Made by a program: the position numbers and the translations under genes. A stretch of DNA of 52,019 nt. Origin: JBFLYC01 sp040756735 (GTDB lineage: Bacteria; Bacillota; DSM-16504; Desulfitibacterales; Desulfitibacteraceae). Of this stretch, positions 8,441 to 17,247 are shown piece after piece (position 1 is the first letter of the stretch; each line of letters opens with the position of its first letter). The DNA is taken from contig JBFLYC010000028.1 of assembly GCA_040756735.1 (NCBI GenBank), positions 1 to 52,019 of the forward strand, read 5' to 3'. The notes under the pieces were generated by a model. That model saw only the letters and a program-made list of their open reading frames with translations, was not told the origin of the DNA and did not search any database.

Positions 8441-9739
8441 CTATATCTTTCTCTTGTCTATGACCCTTTTCGCCTTACCTTCACTTCTGGCAATGGTCTT
8501 GGGTTCCACTAGTTTTACCGAAACTGATACTCCCAGCACACTCTCAATTTCATGCCTAATCTTTGTACTTAAAACCTCTAATTGCCTGACTTCATCTGAA
8601 AACAGCTTTTCCGATACTTCTACTTGTACTTCCAGGACATCAAGACTGCCAATTCTGTCTACCACCAACAGGTAATGGGGTTCAGTTTCGCCAATCTCCA
8701 GAAGCACATGCTCAATCTGTGACGGAAAAACATTTACCCCTCTTATGATAATCATGTCATCAGTCCTGCCCTCAATTCTGCCAATCCTTGAAAAGGTTCT
8801 GCCGCATTCACATTCATCCACTATCAGCCTGGAAATATCCCCTGTACGATAGCGAACTATTGGCAGAGCCTCCTTGGTAAGGGAAGTAAAGACCAGTTCT
8901 CCCCTATGTCCAGGGGGCAAGATTTCTCCCGTATCAGGATTAATTACTTCAACTATAAAATGGTCCTCCATCACATGCAGCCCATTTTGATGTTTACATT
9001 CTATAGCAACTCCTGGTCCGATAATCTCACTTAATCCATAAATATCTATTGCCAGAATACCCAGCCTGCTTTCGATTTCATTACGCATGTTTTCAGACCA
9101 AGGCTCTGCGCCAAATACCCCTGCTTTTAGTTTAAAATCCTCTTTACTCAAACCCATTTCTTCAATTACCTCTGCAATAAACAAGGCATATGAAGGCGTA
9201 CATGTAATGATAGTGCTGCCGTAATCCTTCATGATCATGACCTGCCTCTTCGTATTGCCCCCGGAAATAGGTATAATAGAGGCTCCAATTCTTTCTGCGC
9301 CGTAATGAACCCCCAGGCCGCCGGTAAACAACCCATAGCCATAGGCGTTTTGAATGACATCATCCTTACCGGCACCGGCACTCATCAATGAACGTGCCAT
9401 CAGTTCAGACCAGTGATTTATATCGTTTCTAGTATACCCAACCACGGTAGGTTTGCCGGTAGTCCCGGAAGAAGAATGTATTCGCACCACTTCACTTAAA
9501 CTGACAGCAAACATTCCGTAAGGGTAATTATCCCTCAAGTCCTGTTTTCTCGTAAAGGGAAACTTTTGCAAATCATCTAAGGTATTTAAATGTCCGGGCT
9601 CTACCCCGGCATTTTGCATGGTATTTCGATAATGAGGTACATTATGATATACTCTTTCAATAGTTTGTTTCAACCTTTCAAACTGTACTTGCTGTAAATC
9701 AGTCCTGGGCATACATTCATATTTAGGATTCCAATACAT
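8441..9739 (-). CDS. paaK: Phenylacetate-CoA ligase family protein (PaaK-like), copy 2
   Basis: A 432-aa paralogue of the ligase at 6493-7788, with the same motif order: SSSGTTGKPTVVGYT near 89-103, YGLSEIIGPG, VRYRTGD and RTDDMIIIRGVNVFP. CxC metal sites are also kept (CECGR). Divergence is moderate along the whole length, so this is an older duplication with probably different aryl acid preference. It is first gene of the paaK-ACT-paaK set, with GGGAGGG before ATG. Indolepyruvate or aryl-pyruvate oxidoreductase genes that would generate aryl acids are not in this window. Confidence 0.9.
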   Translation of the reverse strand: MYWNPKYECMPRTDLQQVQFERLKQTIERVYHNVPHYRNTMQNAGVEPGHLNTLDDLQKFPFTRKQDLRDNYPYGMFAVSLSEVVRIHSSSGTTGKPTVVGYTRNDINHWSELMARSLMSAGAGKDDVIQNAYGYGLFTGGLGVHYGAERIGASIIPISGGNTKRQVMIMKDYGSTIITCTPSYALFIAEVIEEMGLSKEDFKLKAGVFGAEPWSENMRNEIESRLGILAIDIYGLSEIIGPGVAIECKHQNGLHVMEDHFIVEVINPDTGEILPPGHRGELVFTSLTKEALPIVRYRTGDISRLIVDECECGRTFSRIGRIEGRTDDMIIIRGVNVFPSQIEHVLLEIGETEPHYLLVVDRIGSLDVLEVQVEVSEKLFSDEVRQLEVLSTKIRHEIESVLGVSVSVKLVEPKTIARSEGKAKRVIDKRKI

Positions 9740-9763
9740 ATTTCAAATACCCTCCCTTAAGTT

Positions 9764-9794
9764 TAAACCCTTCATCCAGGAGATGAAGGGTTTA
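9764..9794 (-). terminator. Terminator after the DUF2512 gene
   Basis: TAAACCCTTCATC and GATGAAGGGTTTA make a 13-bp perfect stem with a 5-nt loop. The minus strand continues with AACTTAAGG, a short T-poor tail. Confidence 0.65.
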
Positions 9795-9842
9795 TAACAA
9801 CACACCTAATCTGAGTACATAATTTAGCAGTACTCTTAGGTC

Positions 9843-10217
9843 TTAGCCTCTTCTCTCCCGTGCAAAGGCAATAACTCTTTCCTTTAAAAACTGGTGAAAA
9901 ATATATTCTCCCCCGCCGATGATGATACCGATAATCATGGCATAAAAGAAGCCAATATTGATATCAGGTATTAGAGCATTGAGAGCAATCAATATTACCA
10001 GGGCTATAACACCATCCACCACCGCAGTAATTGTGTTTCCGAAATTAGGCAAAATGCCTAAATCTCCCACAATGTAAGCAAAAAGGGTTAAAGTTAATGC
10101 AGATAAAAGAGCGCTGATAAGTGTGGTGTTACCAAATATTGTAAGGGCAAAAACCATCACCAACGCAATCATAATAAACTTAACTGCCAAAGAATACAAT
10201 ACTTCTGATATATCCAT
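9843..10217 (-). CDS. DUF2512 (YndM-like) integral membrane protein
   Basis: A 124-aa protein with four transmembrane helices. The sequence order (VKFIMIALVMVFALTIF, YIVGDLGILPNFGN, VDGVIALVIL, then a G-rich fourth helix and a basic tail FARERRG) is that of the DUF2512 family known from spore formers. Function is not known. ATG 10217 is preferred over ATG 10223 because GGAGG sits 8 nt before it and only 2 nt before the other. Confidence 0.75.
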   Translation of the reverse strand: MDISEVLYSLAVKFIMIALVMVFALTIFGNTTLISALLSALTLTLFAYIVGDLGILPNFGNTITAVVDGVIALVILIALNALIPDINIGFFYAMIIGIIIGGGEYIFHQFLKERVIAFARERRG

Positions 10218-10279
10218 TTGCATAACCTCCCAAGGGTATTTACTAATATTAATCCCTTAAGGACAACAGGTTATACATT

Positions 10280-11179
10280 TTACTTAAGTTCTTTCTCAGT
10301 TTCCAGCTGTCTGCCAAATCTGGTCAACTGCAAAATCATAATAGATGACAAAATTAAAGCGCCCCCAACAAATTGGACCATGGTAAGCATTTCTTCAAAG
10401 ACTATTGCTGCAAGGATTATGGTGACTACAGGCTCTAGTGTGCTTACTATGGCGGCCTTGGAAGGACCTATCATGCTTATTCCTGCATACAACCCGCCAA
10501 CTGCCAGAACAGTGGAAAAAAGCGCTATACCGACTGCACTTGCAAGTACCTGCCAGGGCGGAGTAAAATCAATAACACCTATTACAAAACCCCCTACGCC
10601 AAAAAATACTGCTGCTGAAATAGATACTACTGCAGACCCAACCAACCAGTGGGCTTCTTTTAATACCCTATTGCTGACAATGAAGTAAAGAGAAAACACC
10701 ACCGCAGCGGCAAAAACAGCTGTGATTCCACGAATTTCAATGTTTCCAAAGCTTGGCCCAATAACTAAAATCAATCCCACAGCAGATACAGTAAGCGCCC
10801 CAATCTTTTGGGGAAACATTTCTTCATCACCCAACAAAAAAGCCAAAAGACACACCATGGTAGGATAGGTATACAGGACTAAGCTCGCTATAGAAGCAGG
10901 TATTAAAGACACGCCGTAAAAAAACAAATTGGACATGACTCCATAACCTGCGGCCCCAAGACCTATTAAGTAAAGTAGATTCGTCCTGGTTAACTGCCAG
11001 GGTATGTTCATCAACTTCATAATTACCAAAAAGAAAATACTTGCCATACAAAACCTTAATGTTAAAAGGGTGATAACATTAGCTCCATAAGAATATGCAA
11101 TCTTAAGGAATATAGCCAAAGAACCAAAACCTGCTGCGGAAATCGCAGTTATAACTATACCCAGTTTATGTTTATCCAC
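10280..11179 (-). CDS. EamA/DMT family transporter
   Basis: A 299-aa protein with ten hydrophobic helices arranged as two five-helix EamA repeats (first from about residue 8, second from about 150). Typical elements are FGSLAIFLKIAY in TM1, LVLYTYPTMVCLLAFLLGDE in the first half and IVSTLEPVVTIILAAIVFEE in the second. It should be a cytoplasmic-membrane exporter or importer of a small metabolite or amino acid. The start is GTG with AAGGTGG upstream. It stands downstream of the symporter remnant, and its link to the neighbouring amino acid genes is only positional. Confidence 0.85.
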   Translation of the reverse strand: MDKHKLGIVITAISAAGFGSLAIFLKIAYSYGANVITLLTLRFCMASIFFLVIMKLMNIPWQLTRTNLLYLIGLGAAGYGVMSNLFFYGVSLIPASIASLVLYTYPTMVCLLAFLLGDEEMFPQKIGALTVSAVGLILVIGPSFGNIEIRGITAVFAAAVVFSLYFIVSNRVLKEAHWLVGSAVVSISAAVFFGVGGFVIGVIDFTPPWQVLASAVGIALFSTVLAVGGLYAGISMIGPSKAAIVSTLEPVVTIILAAIVFEEMLTMVQFVGGALILSSIMILQLTRFGRQLETEKELK

Positions 11180-11292
11180 CAGCCAGCCACCTTGTCATTA
11201 GTTTAATATCTAATTATCCTATAAAGGGTCAACTGAATACAATAGACAATTTTAAGATTGCTGGCAGTATTTTATAAAACTGCGGTTAATAA

Positions 11293-12424
11293 CTACGCGC
11301 TGCTCCTTAGGGCTTTAGTCTTTTGCACCACTTTTTCATCCTGTCCCTGCGTCAAAAGACTTAGCGCCACCAGAGTGATAGCCGAAAGAGGCAGGCTGAT
11401 GATCAATGGGTCTATTACTGTCCACGGAAACCCTGCCAGGGTGGCTTTGCCAAAAATTGCTTTGCTGATGCCTAATGCTTGAGCTTCTTTAGCATGAATG
11501 AAAGTGATCATAAAGATATTGGTAAAAGAACCTATAACCATACTGGCTATGGCGCCAATCCTGGTCGCACCCTTCCAGAATAAAGCTGCAGTATAAGCCG
11601 GCAAAGACGTGGTCCGCTTAAGGTAGACATGGCTGCCGACATGAGAGTCAAAAGCAGTACATATGAAAACCAGGGCGGCATGGCCATATTGATGTACAAA
11701 GGCATTATTCTGTCTATATTGGGCACCTTGGTAATAGGGTCAACAGATGCTGCCAGAGATATCTGTCCAAGAGTCTGATGAAAATACACATTAGTAAGAG
11801 CGCCAACGGCAAAGGCCGCTCCTGTCATCATCAGAATAAATAACCCTCCAATGGCTACAGCCCTATTTAATTCTTTGGCCCCTTTCACTGTCATGTAACG
11901 TACAATGAGCTGGGGTTGTGCCAATACCCCTATACCAACGCCAAGTACAATAGTAGACACCAGCACCCACCACTGCTCTGATAGAAAAACAGGCATCTGA
12001 GTTCAACCCCTGTGCCCATTTGCAGCAAAAGATTCCGGCACAAGATTTGCCATCCCGGTCAAGGCAGCATGGGCATTGGTTGCCCCGCCAAGCTTAACAT
12101 AAGTAACAATCAGAAGTATAACCATGCCAATGAACATCAAAGAACCTTGAAAGGCATCATTATAAAATACACCCTTTAATCCGCCGGTCATTACATAAAC
12201 TCCAACTATCAGTCCGAGTATCCATACGGTGGTGGAATAGTTGATATTTAAAGTCATCAGATAAATGTTGAACCATAAGCCATTGCCATTAGAAATGGAT
12301 GGCTGTCTCCGCCGGCAATCAAGTAATCTTTAGAAGATTTAGTTCTGCAATAGGCTAAATAGGTAAGACCAGCCACTATAGACATATACACAAGTATTAA
12401 TACATAAAGCAATCCTTTATCCAT
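11293..12424 (-). pseudogene. Decayed sodium:solute symporter (SSS family)
   Basis: Fragments of one SSS gene lie in order. 12424-12257 gives a 55-residue N-terminus ending in KDYLIAGGDSHPFLMAMAYG and then a stop. 12257-12005 resumes in another frame at the middle (VYVMTGGLKGVFYNDAFQG), after loss of roughly 90 residues. An in-frame TGA at 12005-12003 sits in GHRG-stop-TQMPVF, where homologues usually have Trp, consistent with TGG to TGA. 11996-11616 continues to LMSAAMSTLS. After a second deletion the frame shifts again to LPAYTAALFWKGATRIG and the C-terminus. Four lesions make function unlikely. It has its own SD (AAGGAGG) and a still intact accessory peptide gene upstream. Confidence 0.85.
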
Positions 12425-12439
12425 TTCATGAAACCTCCT

Positions 12440-12547
12440 TTAGGTATCGCTATTCCACTTGACTATCCCATAGACAATACACAGTATCGCAGCTAAAATA
12501 CTTAAGAGATAAGCCATCAGCACCTGTATGTCAGGAATTCCGAGCAT
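12440..12547 (-). CDS. Symporter small accessory protein (35 aa, single TM)
   Basis: ATG 12547 to TAA 12440 encodes 35 residues: MLGIPDIQVLMAYLL, then a hydrophobic helix SILAAILCIVYGIV, and the tail KWNSDT. This matches the short one-helix peptides that precede SSS-family symporters in Firmicutes and archaea (LGIPD at the start and a W-N tail). It lies immediately upstream of the decayed symporter, whose SD overlaps its 3' end. It is intact while its partner is broken, suggesting recent decay or a second symporter elsewhere. It is below the length usually called as a gene. Confidence 0.75.
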   Translation of the reverse strand: MLGIPDIQVLMAYLLSILAAILCIVYGIVKWNSDT

Positions 12548-12602
12548 GATCAAACCCCCGCCTTTCTAGATAATTCTTTTAATCACCTTTTCCAGTGATT
12601 TA

Positions 12603-13544
12603 TTAAATAGCTTTCAAATTTTCTCTGTAAAACGCACCAATATCATCCCAATTAACAAAAGGAGCTCCTTGAATTCTGTAATAAGTGCCCAGATGGCGAA
12701 GGCTGCATCCTATAGATATCGCCTCATTGCAGGCCTTAGAAAGATTATCCAGGCCTTGTTGGTTTACACCGAATTCAAAGTCACACCAAACATAATATTT
12801 CCCTAGATGGATTTTCTTAGGTACAGTTTCGAAATAAACCAGTTCCAACCCCCTATATGCAAAGCAGCTAAAAACACTATGCAGTACAGTTAAGTTATCA
12901 TCCGGCAGGGATATTAAAATTGAACACTTTTGCTTTCCATTATTTAACTGCAGCTGGTGTTCACCTAAGGCAACAAAACGAGTACAATTACTGTCATAAT
13001 CCTGGATTCCTTTTTCAACTGTTTTTAAACCATAGATTTCTTTTGCCACAACATTTGCTATTGCCAACCAGGGTTTATCAGGATTAGCAGCAACGATATG
13101 TGCCGCCTCAGCGGTACTGTTTGTGTAACATATTTTTACTCCAGGATAATGTCTCCGCAGGTATTTCGCACACTGAGACAGAGCCTGGGGATGGGAGTAG
13201 ATGGAAGTGAAAGGAGAGTTTCCACCCTTCTCCTCATTACTACCGCAATTTAGTGGGTGAACCAGCAGATCCTGCTGAATGGGCAATAGAACTTCGCCTT
13301 GAATAGGAATTTGAACTTCATGGGCCAGCCAGTCTATAGTCATAGTTACCGGCCCGCCGATGGAATTTTCAATTGGCAAAACGGTATAATCTAGGGCTTC
13401 CTTCTCAAGAGCTTGGATGCAATCCGGTATTGTGTCAAATTGGAATAGGTTCACCTCTTCTTTGTCAAACAACACCTTGGCAGCAACTTCGGAAAAAGTC
13501 CCAATAGGTCCCAAATAACCTACCTTTTTTATCCTTTCACTCAT
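12603..13544 (-). CDS. pheA: Prephenate dehydratase with C-terminal ACT domain
   Basis: A 313-aa protein converting prephenate to phenylpyruvate in phenylalanine synthesis. The catalytic PDT domain covers residues 1-190: GYLGPIGTFSE near the start, LPIENSIGGPV near 80-90, and the TRF motif (NCTRFVALGE) near 185. An ACT domain follows to about 285. In that domain the usual phenylalanine-binding ESRP is replaced by ETVP (LVYFETVPKK), so feedback inhibition may be altered. ATG 13544 with GAGGTG upstream is preferred over GTG 13556. It is the third gene behind a T-box leader, after the TRAP permease and binding protein, suggesting joint control by an uncharged tRNA. Confidence 0.85.
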   Translation of the reverse strand: MSERIKKVGYLGPIGTFSEVAAKVLFDKEEVNLFQFDTIPDCIQALEKEALDYTVLPIENSIGGPVTMTIDWLAHEVQIPIQGEVLLPIQQDLLVHPLNCGSNEEKGGNSPFTSIYSHPQALSQCAKYLRRHYPGVKICYTNSTAEAAHIVAANPDKPWLAIANVVAKEIYGLKTVEKGIQDYDSNCTRFVALGEHQLQLNNGKQKCSILISLPDDNLTVLHSVFSCFAYRGLELVYFETVPKKIHLGKYYVWCDFEFGVNQQGLDNLSKACNEAISIGCSLRHLGTYYRIQGAPFVNWDDIGAFYRENLKAI

Positions 13545-13571
13545 CACTCTTTTCACCTCATTTTACATATC

Positions 13572-14564
13572 CTATTTTAGCAAGCCAATTTCACGGTAGT
13601 ACTTTTCCGCTCCAGGATGCAGGGGAATACCCGCCAGTTCTGTAACTGCTTCTTTAATGTCCAATTGTTCTACAATGGGGTGGGCTGATCTAATCTCGTC
13701 TAAATTTTCCCAGAGATTTTTAGTTAAATCATAAATAAGTTCTTCTGACACTGATGCATCTGTAATTAACATCATTTTTATTGCCAGTGTTTCAATGTCG
13801 GTAGTCTGCTTATCATAAGTACCTGCCGGAATAATGAAGTCTGCGTACCAGGGATATTTTTCTTTTAATGATTTCCTGATATGAGGTTCAATGGAAAGTA
13901 ATTTCCCACCGGCTGTAGCAGTCATTTCTGTCACAGCCGCAGTAGGTAGTCCGGCTTGAATCAAAGCTCCATCAATCTGATTATTGCGCATTAAATCAAT
14001 TGCCTCAGTAAAACCTACAAAATTTGCTTTAATATCATCAGGATATTTGATGCCATACTCAGTCAAAATAGCCTTGGATTCCACTTCTGGTGTACTGCCG
14101 ATGGCCCCGGGGGCAAAGTTCTTCCCCTTGATGTCAGCTATGCTGTTTATATTTGCGGCTTCCCTCACAACAAACTGGTTCGGGTTATAATAAAGTCCGG
14201 CAATAGTTCTCAAATCTTTATATTCACGGTTCTCAAATTTACCCTGGCCATGATATGCTTCCCACATGATTCCTGTGGTTGCAAAAGATATTTCAGCCTC
14301 TTTATCTCTAAGGAGATTTAAGTTGTGAACCCCTCCATTGGAAGCCTGTACGCTAACTCTCAAATTATCTATTTTGCCATTCCATAAATTCGACATGGCA
14401 GACCCTAATGGATAAATAACTCCAGTTGTTGATGCTGTTGGAAATCTTAGATCAATGGTTTCTTTTTTTCCATCAGGGGTCTTGTCGCCACTTGCACAAG
14501 CTCCCAATAAACCTGTAATTAAAATTAACACAATAGTTAAAAATAAAATCCCTTTATTTTTCAT
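13572..14564 (-). CDS. TAXI-family TRAP transporter substrate-binding lipoprotein
   Basis: A 330-aa extracytoplasmic binding protein. The N-terminus is a lipoprotein signal (MKNKGILFLTIVLILITG, then LLGAC as lipobox). The mature part has TAXI-type features: LRFPTASTTGVIYPLGSAM, SVQASNGGVHNLNLL, the SFATTGIMWEAYHGQG segment and the GSTPEVESKAIL region, and it ends in HPGAEKYYREIGL. It captures a small organic anion or amino acid outside the membrane and hands it to the fused permease encoded just upstream. ATG 14564 has GGAGGG 7 nt ahead and starts the signal peptide correctly. The substrate is not readable; the T-box and pheA suggest an amino acid or its precursor. Confidence 0.9.
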   Translation of the reverse strand: MKNKGILFLTIVLILITGLLGACASGDKTPDGKKETIDLRFPTASTTGVIYPLGSAMSNLWNGKIDNLRVSVQASNGGVHNLNLLRDKEAEISFATTGIMWEAYHGQGKFENREYKDLRTIAGLYYNPNQFVVREAANINSIADIKGKNFAPGAIGSTPEVESKAILTEYGIKYPDDIKANFVGFTEAIDLMRNNQIDGALIQAGLPTAAVTEMTATAGGKLLSIEPHIRKSLKEKYPWYADFIIPAGTYDKQTTDIETLAIKMMLITDASVSEELIYDLTKNLWENLDEIRSAHPIVEQLDIKEAVTELAGIPLHPGAEKYYREIGLLK

Positions 14565-14666
14565 TTCTTTTCCCTCCATAAGTTTAATAACCAAGTTTAT
14601 GCGTTAGTTAACACTACTATAAAATGTAATATGTTTTGTTTAATTAAATCTTAGACTTGTTTCAAC

Positions 14667-16547
14667 TTATAATCTCACCTCTTCCTTACGCTGCCTGGAC
14701 ACAGCAATAGTGAATTTTTGCCATGCAATTATGCCAGCAAATAAGCAAATACCAACAATATCAAATTCTAATCTAGGAGTAATTGTAAGGTAAGCTATAA
14801 CAAATAACCCAAGGCGTTGAATCAAGTTTGTTTTATCCATCAGCCACCCTTGTATGCCGCTGGCTAAAGCGGTGACACCCACTGTGGCTGTCGCAGCGGC
14901 AAGCAGACTCTGCCATACTTGCTTTCCGTCAAACAGTAAAACCGGATCAAAAATAAAGAAAAAGGGAATAATAAAGCCCGTTAGTCCAAGCCTTATTGCT
15001 ATATATGAAGTTCGGTTTTGATCTGCTCCTGCCAGGCCTGCAGCAACGTAAGAGGATAAAGCAACAGGCGGTGTTATATTGGACAGGCAGGCATAGATCA
15101 GAACAAACATATGTGCGGCCATCGGAGCGACACCCAGTTTAGTTAATACAGGAGCAGCCACCGTTGCTACAATGACATAGGCAGCTATCCCCGGCACACC
15201 CATACCCAAGATTATGCTCATGAAAGCAACCATCAATGCCGCTAAAAACAAGTTGTTGCCTGCAAATTCAAGAACTTTATATCCAAAGGTTAAACCAAAA
15301 CCGGTTAGGGAAACTGTCCCAATAATCACTCCAATAATCGCGCAGGCAACCCCTACTCCCACAGCGCCTTTTGCACCCTCTTCCAATGACTGGATTATAG
15401 CTTTCGGACCCATACGGGTCTCTTTACTCATCCAGCTGGCAACCACTGTAGCAAGGATGGAAAACACAGCAGCATAAACCGGTGTATAGCCGGCCAAGAG
15501 CATGACAATCAGCACAATTAAAGGTAAAATCAAAAAACCTTGACTCCTAAGTATATCGCGCGCCCTGGGAATATCTTCTTTGCCAAGTCCCTTTAGACCC
15601 CTTTGCTTGGCTTCATAATGCACGGCAAAAATAAGTGTTACATAGTAAAGAAAAGCAGGGATAATCGCAGCTATCATTACCTTGGTGTATGTTACTCCTA
15701 GATACTCGGCCATAATAAAGCCTACAGCCCCCATGATTGGCGGAGCAAACTGGCCTCCTGTGGAGGCAACGGCTTCTACAGCAGCAGCATACTCCGGTTT
15801 ATATCCGTTTTTCTTCATCATGGGTATTGTAATAGCTCCGGTAGTGGCAACATTGGCCAAGGCGCTTCCGTTTATCATACCCATCAAGCTGCTGGCCAGC
15901 ACAGCGACCTTAGCCGGACCTCCAGCCGAGCGACCTGCTATTGTTATGGACAGATCGTTTATAAAGTTACTAAATCCACTGATTCTCAAAAAAGCGCCAA
16001 ATAAGATGAACAGGAAAACAAAAGTAGCTGATACACCTATGCCAATACCTAATATCCCTTGACTTCCCCAAAACATATGCTCAATTATCCTCTTCCAGCT
16101 AAATCCACTGTGACCAAAGCTTCCGGGAATATAAGCGCCAAACAGGTTATAAATAAAAAATATCAACGCCAATACTGCTAAATTGCCCACAACCCTCCTG
16201 GCTGCTTCAAAAACCATTAAGATGCCGACAGCGCCAAAAAAGTAATCTATAGGGAGCAGATATCCTCCGCGCAATGCTATTGATGTATAATTAATTAATA
16301 AATAGCTATAAGCGCTAACACTTAAAACAATACATAGAACATCCACTCCAGCTAAAACTTTCCAATATTTGGAATCCCTTTTGCCTATAGGGTATAAGAG
16401 AAAAACCATGATTAGCAAGAATACTATGTGCCAAGCCCTGAGCCTGATGGCATCAAACACTCCAAAGCTTACGCTGTATAACTGAAAAATTGACCAAATA
16501 ACCGCAATTATGCCAATCAATCTTTTGATGTTCAACACACCCTTCAT
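14667..16547 (-). CDS. TRAP transporter fused permease (4TM/12TM)
   Basis: A 626-aa membrane protein joining the small (DctQ-like, residues 1-160) and large (DctM-like) TRAP subunits, as is usual for TAXI systems. Diagnostic stretches are GGPAKVAVLASSLMGMINGSALANV, TTGAITIPMMKKNGY, STGGQFAPPIMGAVGFIMAEYLGV and MGVPGIAAYVIVA. With the downstream binding lipoprotein it forms a sodium- or proton-driven importer. The frame is open further upstream, but that part runs through the T-box terminator, so ATG 16547 (MKGVLNIKRLIG) just after the terminator is chosen; its SD is weak. Transcription should depend on the T-box. Confidence 0.85.
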   Translation of the reverse strand: MKGVLNIKRLIGIIAVIWSIFQLYSVSFGVFDAIRLRAWHIVFLLIMVFLLYPIGKRDSKYWKVLAGVDVLCIVLSVSAYSYLLINYTSIALRGGYLLPIDYFFGAVGILMVFEAARRVVGNLAVLALIFFIYNLFGAYIPGSFGHSGFSWKRIIEHMFWGSQGILGIGIGVSATFVFLFILFGAFLRISGFSNFINDLSITIAGRSAGGPAKVAVLASSLMGMINGSALANVATTGAITIPMMKKNGYKPEYAAAVEAVASTGGQFAPPIMGAVGFIMAEYLGVTYTKVMIAAIIPAFLYYVTLIFAVHYEAKQRGLKGLGKEDIPRARDILRSQGFLILPLIVLIVMLLAGYTPVYAAVFSILATVVASWMSKETRMGPKAIIQSLEEGAKGAVGVGVACAIIGVIIGTVSLTGFGLTFGYKVLEFAGNNLFLAALMVAFMSIILGMGVPGIAAYVIVATVAAPVLTKLGVAPMAAHMFVLIYACLSNITPPVALSSYVAAGLAGADQNRTSYIAIRLGLTGFIIPFFFIFDPVLLFDGKQVWQSLLAAATATVGVTALASGIQGWLMDKTNLIQRLGLFVIAYLTITPRLEFDIVGICLFAGIIAWQKFTIAVSRQRKEEVRL

Positions 16548-16576
16548 TGTCTTTTTCGCTACAAAGCCATGGACCC

Positions 16577-17012
16577 AAAAATAAAAACCGCCCCCAGATA
16601 AGTCCAGGGACGGTTTCATAAACCGCGGTACCACCCTTGTTGGCAACTTAGTTACCCTCTTGATCCAGCACCCGAAAGCGGCTTAACTCTTTTTGGCAAA
16701 AGAAAAAGCTTCTCTTCCCTAGGGACGAAAAGCTTCGGCTTTCGCGGTACCACCCTAGTAGCTAGATGTAAACAACCCATCCAACCACTCATTGTTTCCG
16801 GTGCGGGGCATACTACCCGATACTGGCTTCTTGTTAACGGAGAAGCTCCGGTACGGACTACACATTGCATTCGCAACTTCACCCAACAGTTCCAGAGGGA
16901 ACTTCAGCAACCTTTTACCTGAAGATGCTTTCAGTCAATGGCACCTTCTCCCTGGAGGCTCCCAGTTACCTACTTTTCTCTGTCATCACTTTTGAAAGTA
17001 TTGCTTTAGTGG
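16577..17012 (-). promoter_or_regulatory. T-box riboswitch leader with two antiterminator/terminator modules
   Basis: The conserved T-box AGGGTGGTACCGCG occurs twice on the minus strand, at 16756-16743 and 16637-16624. Each is followed by a terminator: the first pairs AAGCTT arms around TCCC/GGGA with TTTTTCTTTT (16735-16698); the second pairs AAACCGTCCC with GGGGGCGGTTT and a T-run (16616-16577). Only one Stem I is present (about 16985-16880), with ACAGAGAA, an AGTA segment and TGAAGTTCCCTCTGG. By the usual GAA-codon-RCC spacing the specifier is GTT (Val); a one-base shift gives TTC (Phe), which would fit pheA downstream. UGGU in the T-box calls for a tRNA with discriminator A, fitting either and excluding Trp. 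Confidence 0.9.
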
Positions 17013-17042
17013 AGTATACCACGATTATCTCATATTAATCAA
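17013..17042 (-). promoter_or_regulatory. Sigma-A promoter of the T-box operon
   Basis: Minus strand TTGATT, 18-nt spacer, TATACT. The transcript would begin about 7 nt later, directly ahead of the T-box Stem I. Confidence 0.65.
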
Positions 17043-17247
17043 TGCTTTTTTTATATTTTATCTGCATTTTTCTTTGCTCTTTGCTCTTTTATCTGGATGA
17101 GATAATAAATCTAATATTTCTCAAAAAATGGTAAAACACTTGCAGGAATCATGCCAAAAATGTAGAAAAAAGCTAATTAATGCAAATAAGTTATTTAATA
17201 ATGCCAGTAAGAAATGTAATCTAAATGCATCAGGGGGCTTAATAAGA

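Noticed and set aside
10218..10688. 156-codon plus-strand frame
   Set aside because: It is antisense to the EamA transporter and has low-complexity T/P/S composition typical of a shadow frame.
12003..12005. TGA read as Trp (recoded stop) in the symporter
   Set aside because: Other genes in the window use TGA as a normal stop, and the symporter carries further deletions and frame changes.
16548..16646. 33-residue N-terminal extension of the TRAP permease
   Set aside because: It is encoded by the second T-box and terminator hairpin, with no SD. The transporter start after the terminator fits the family.
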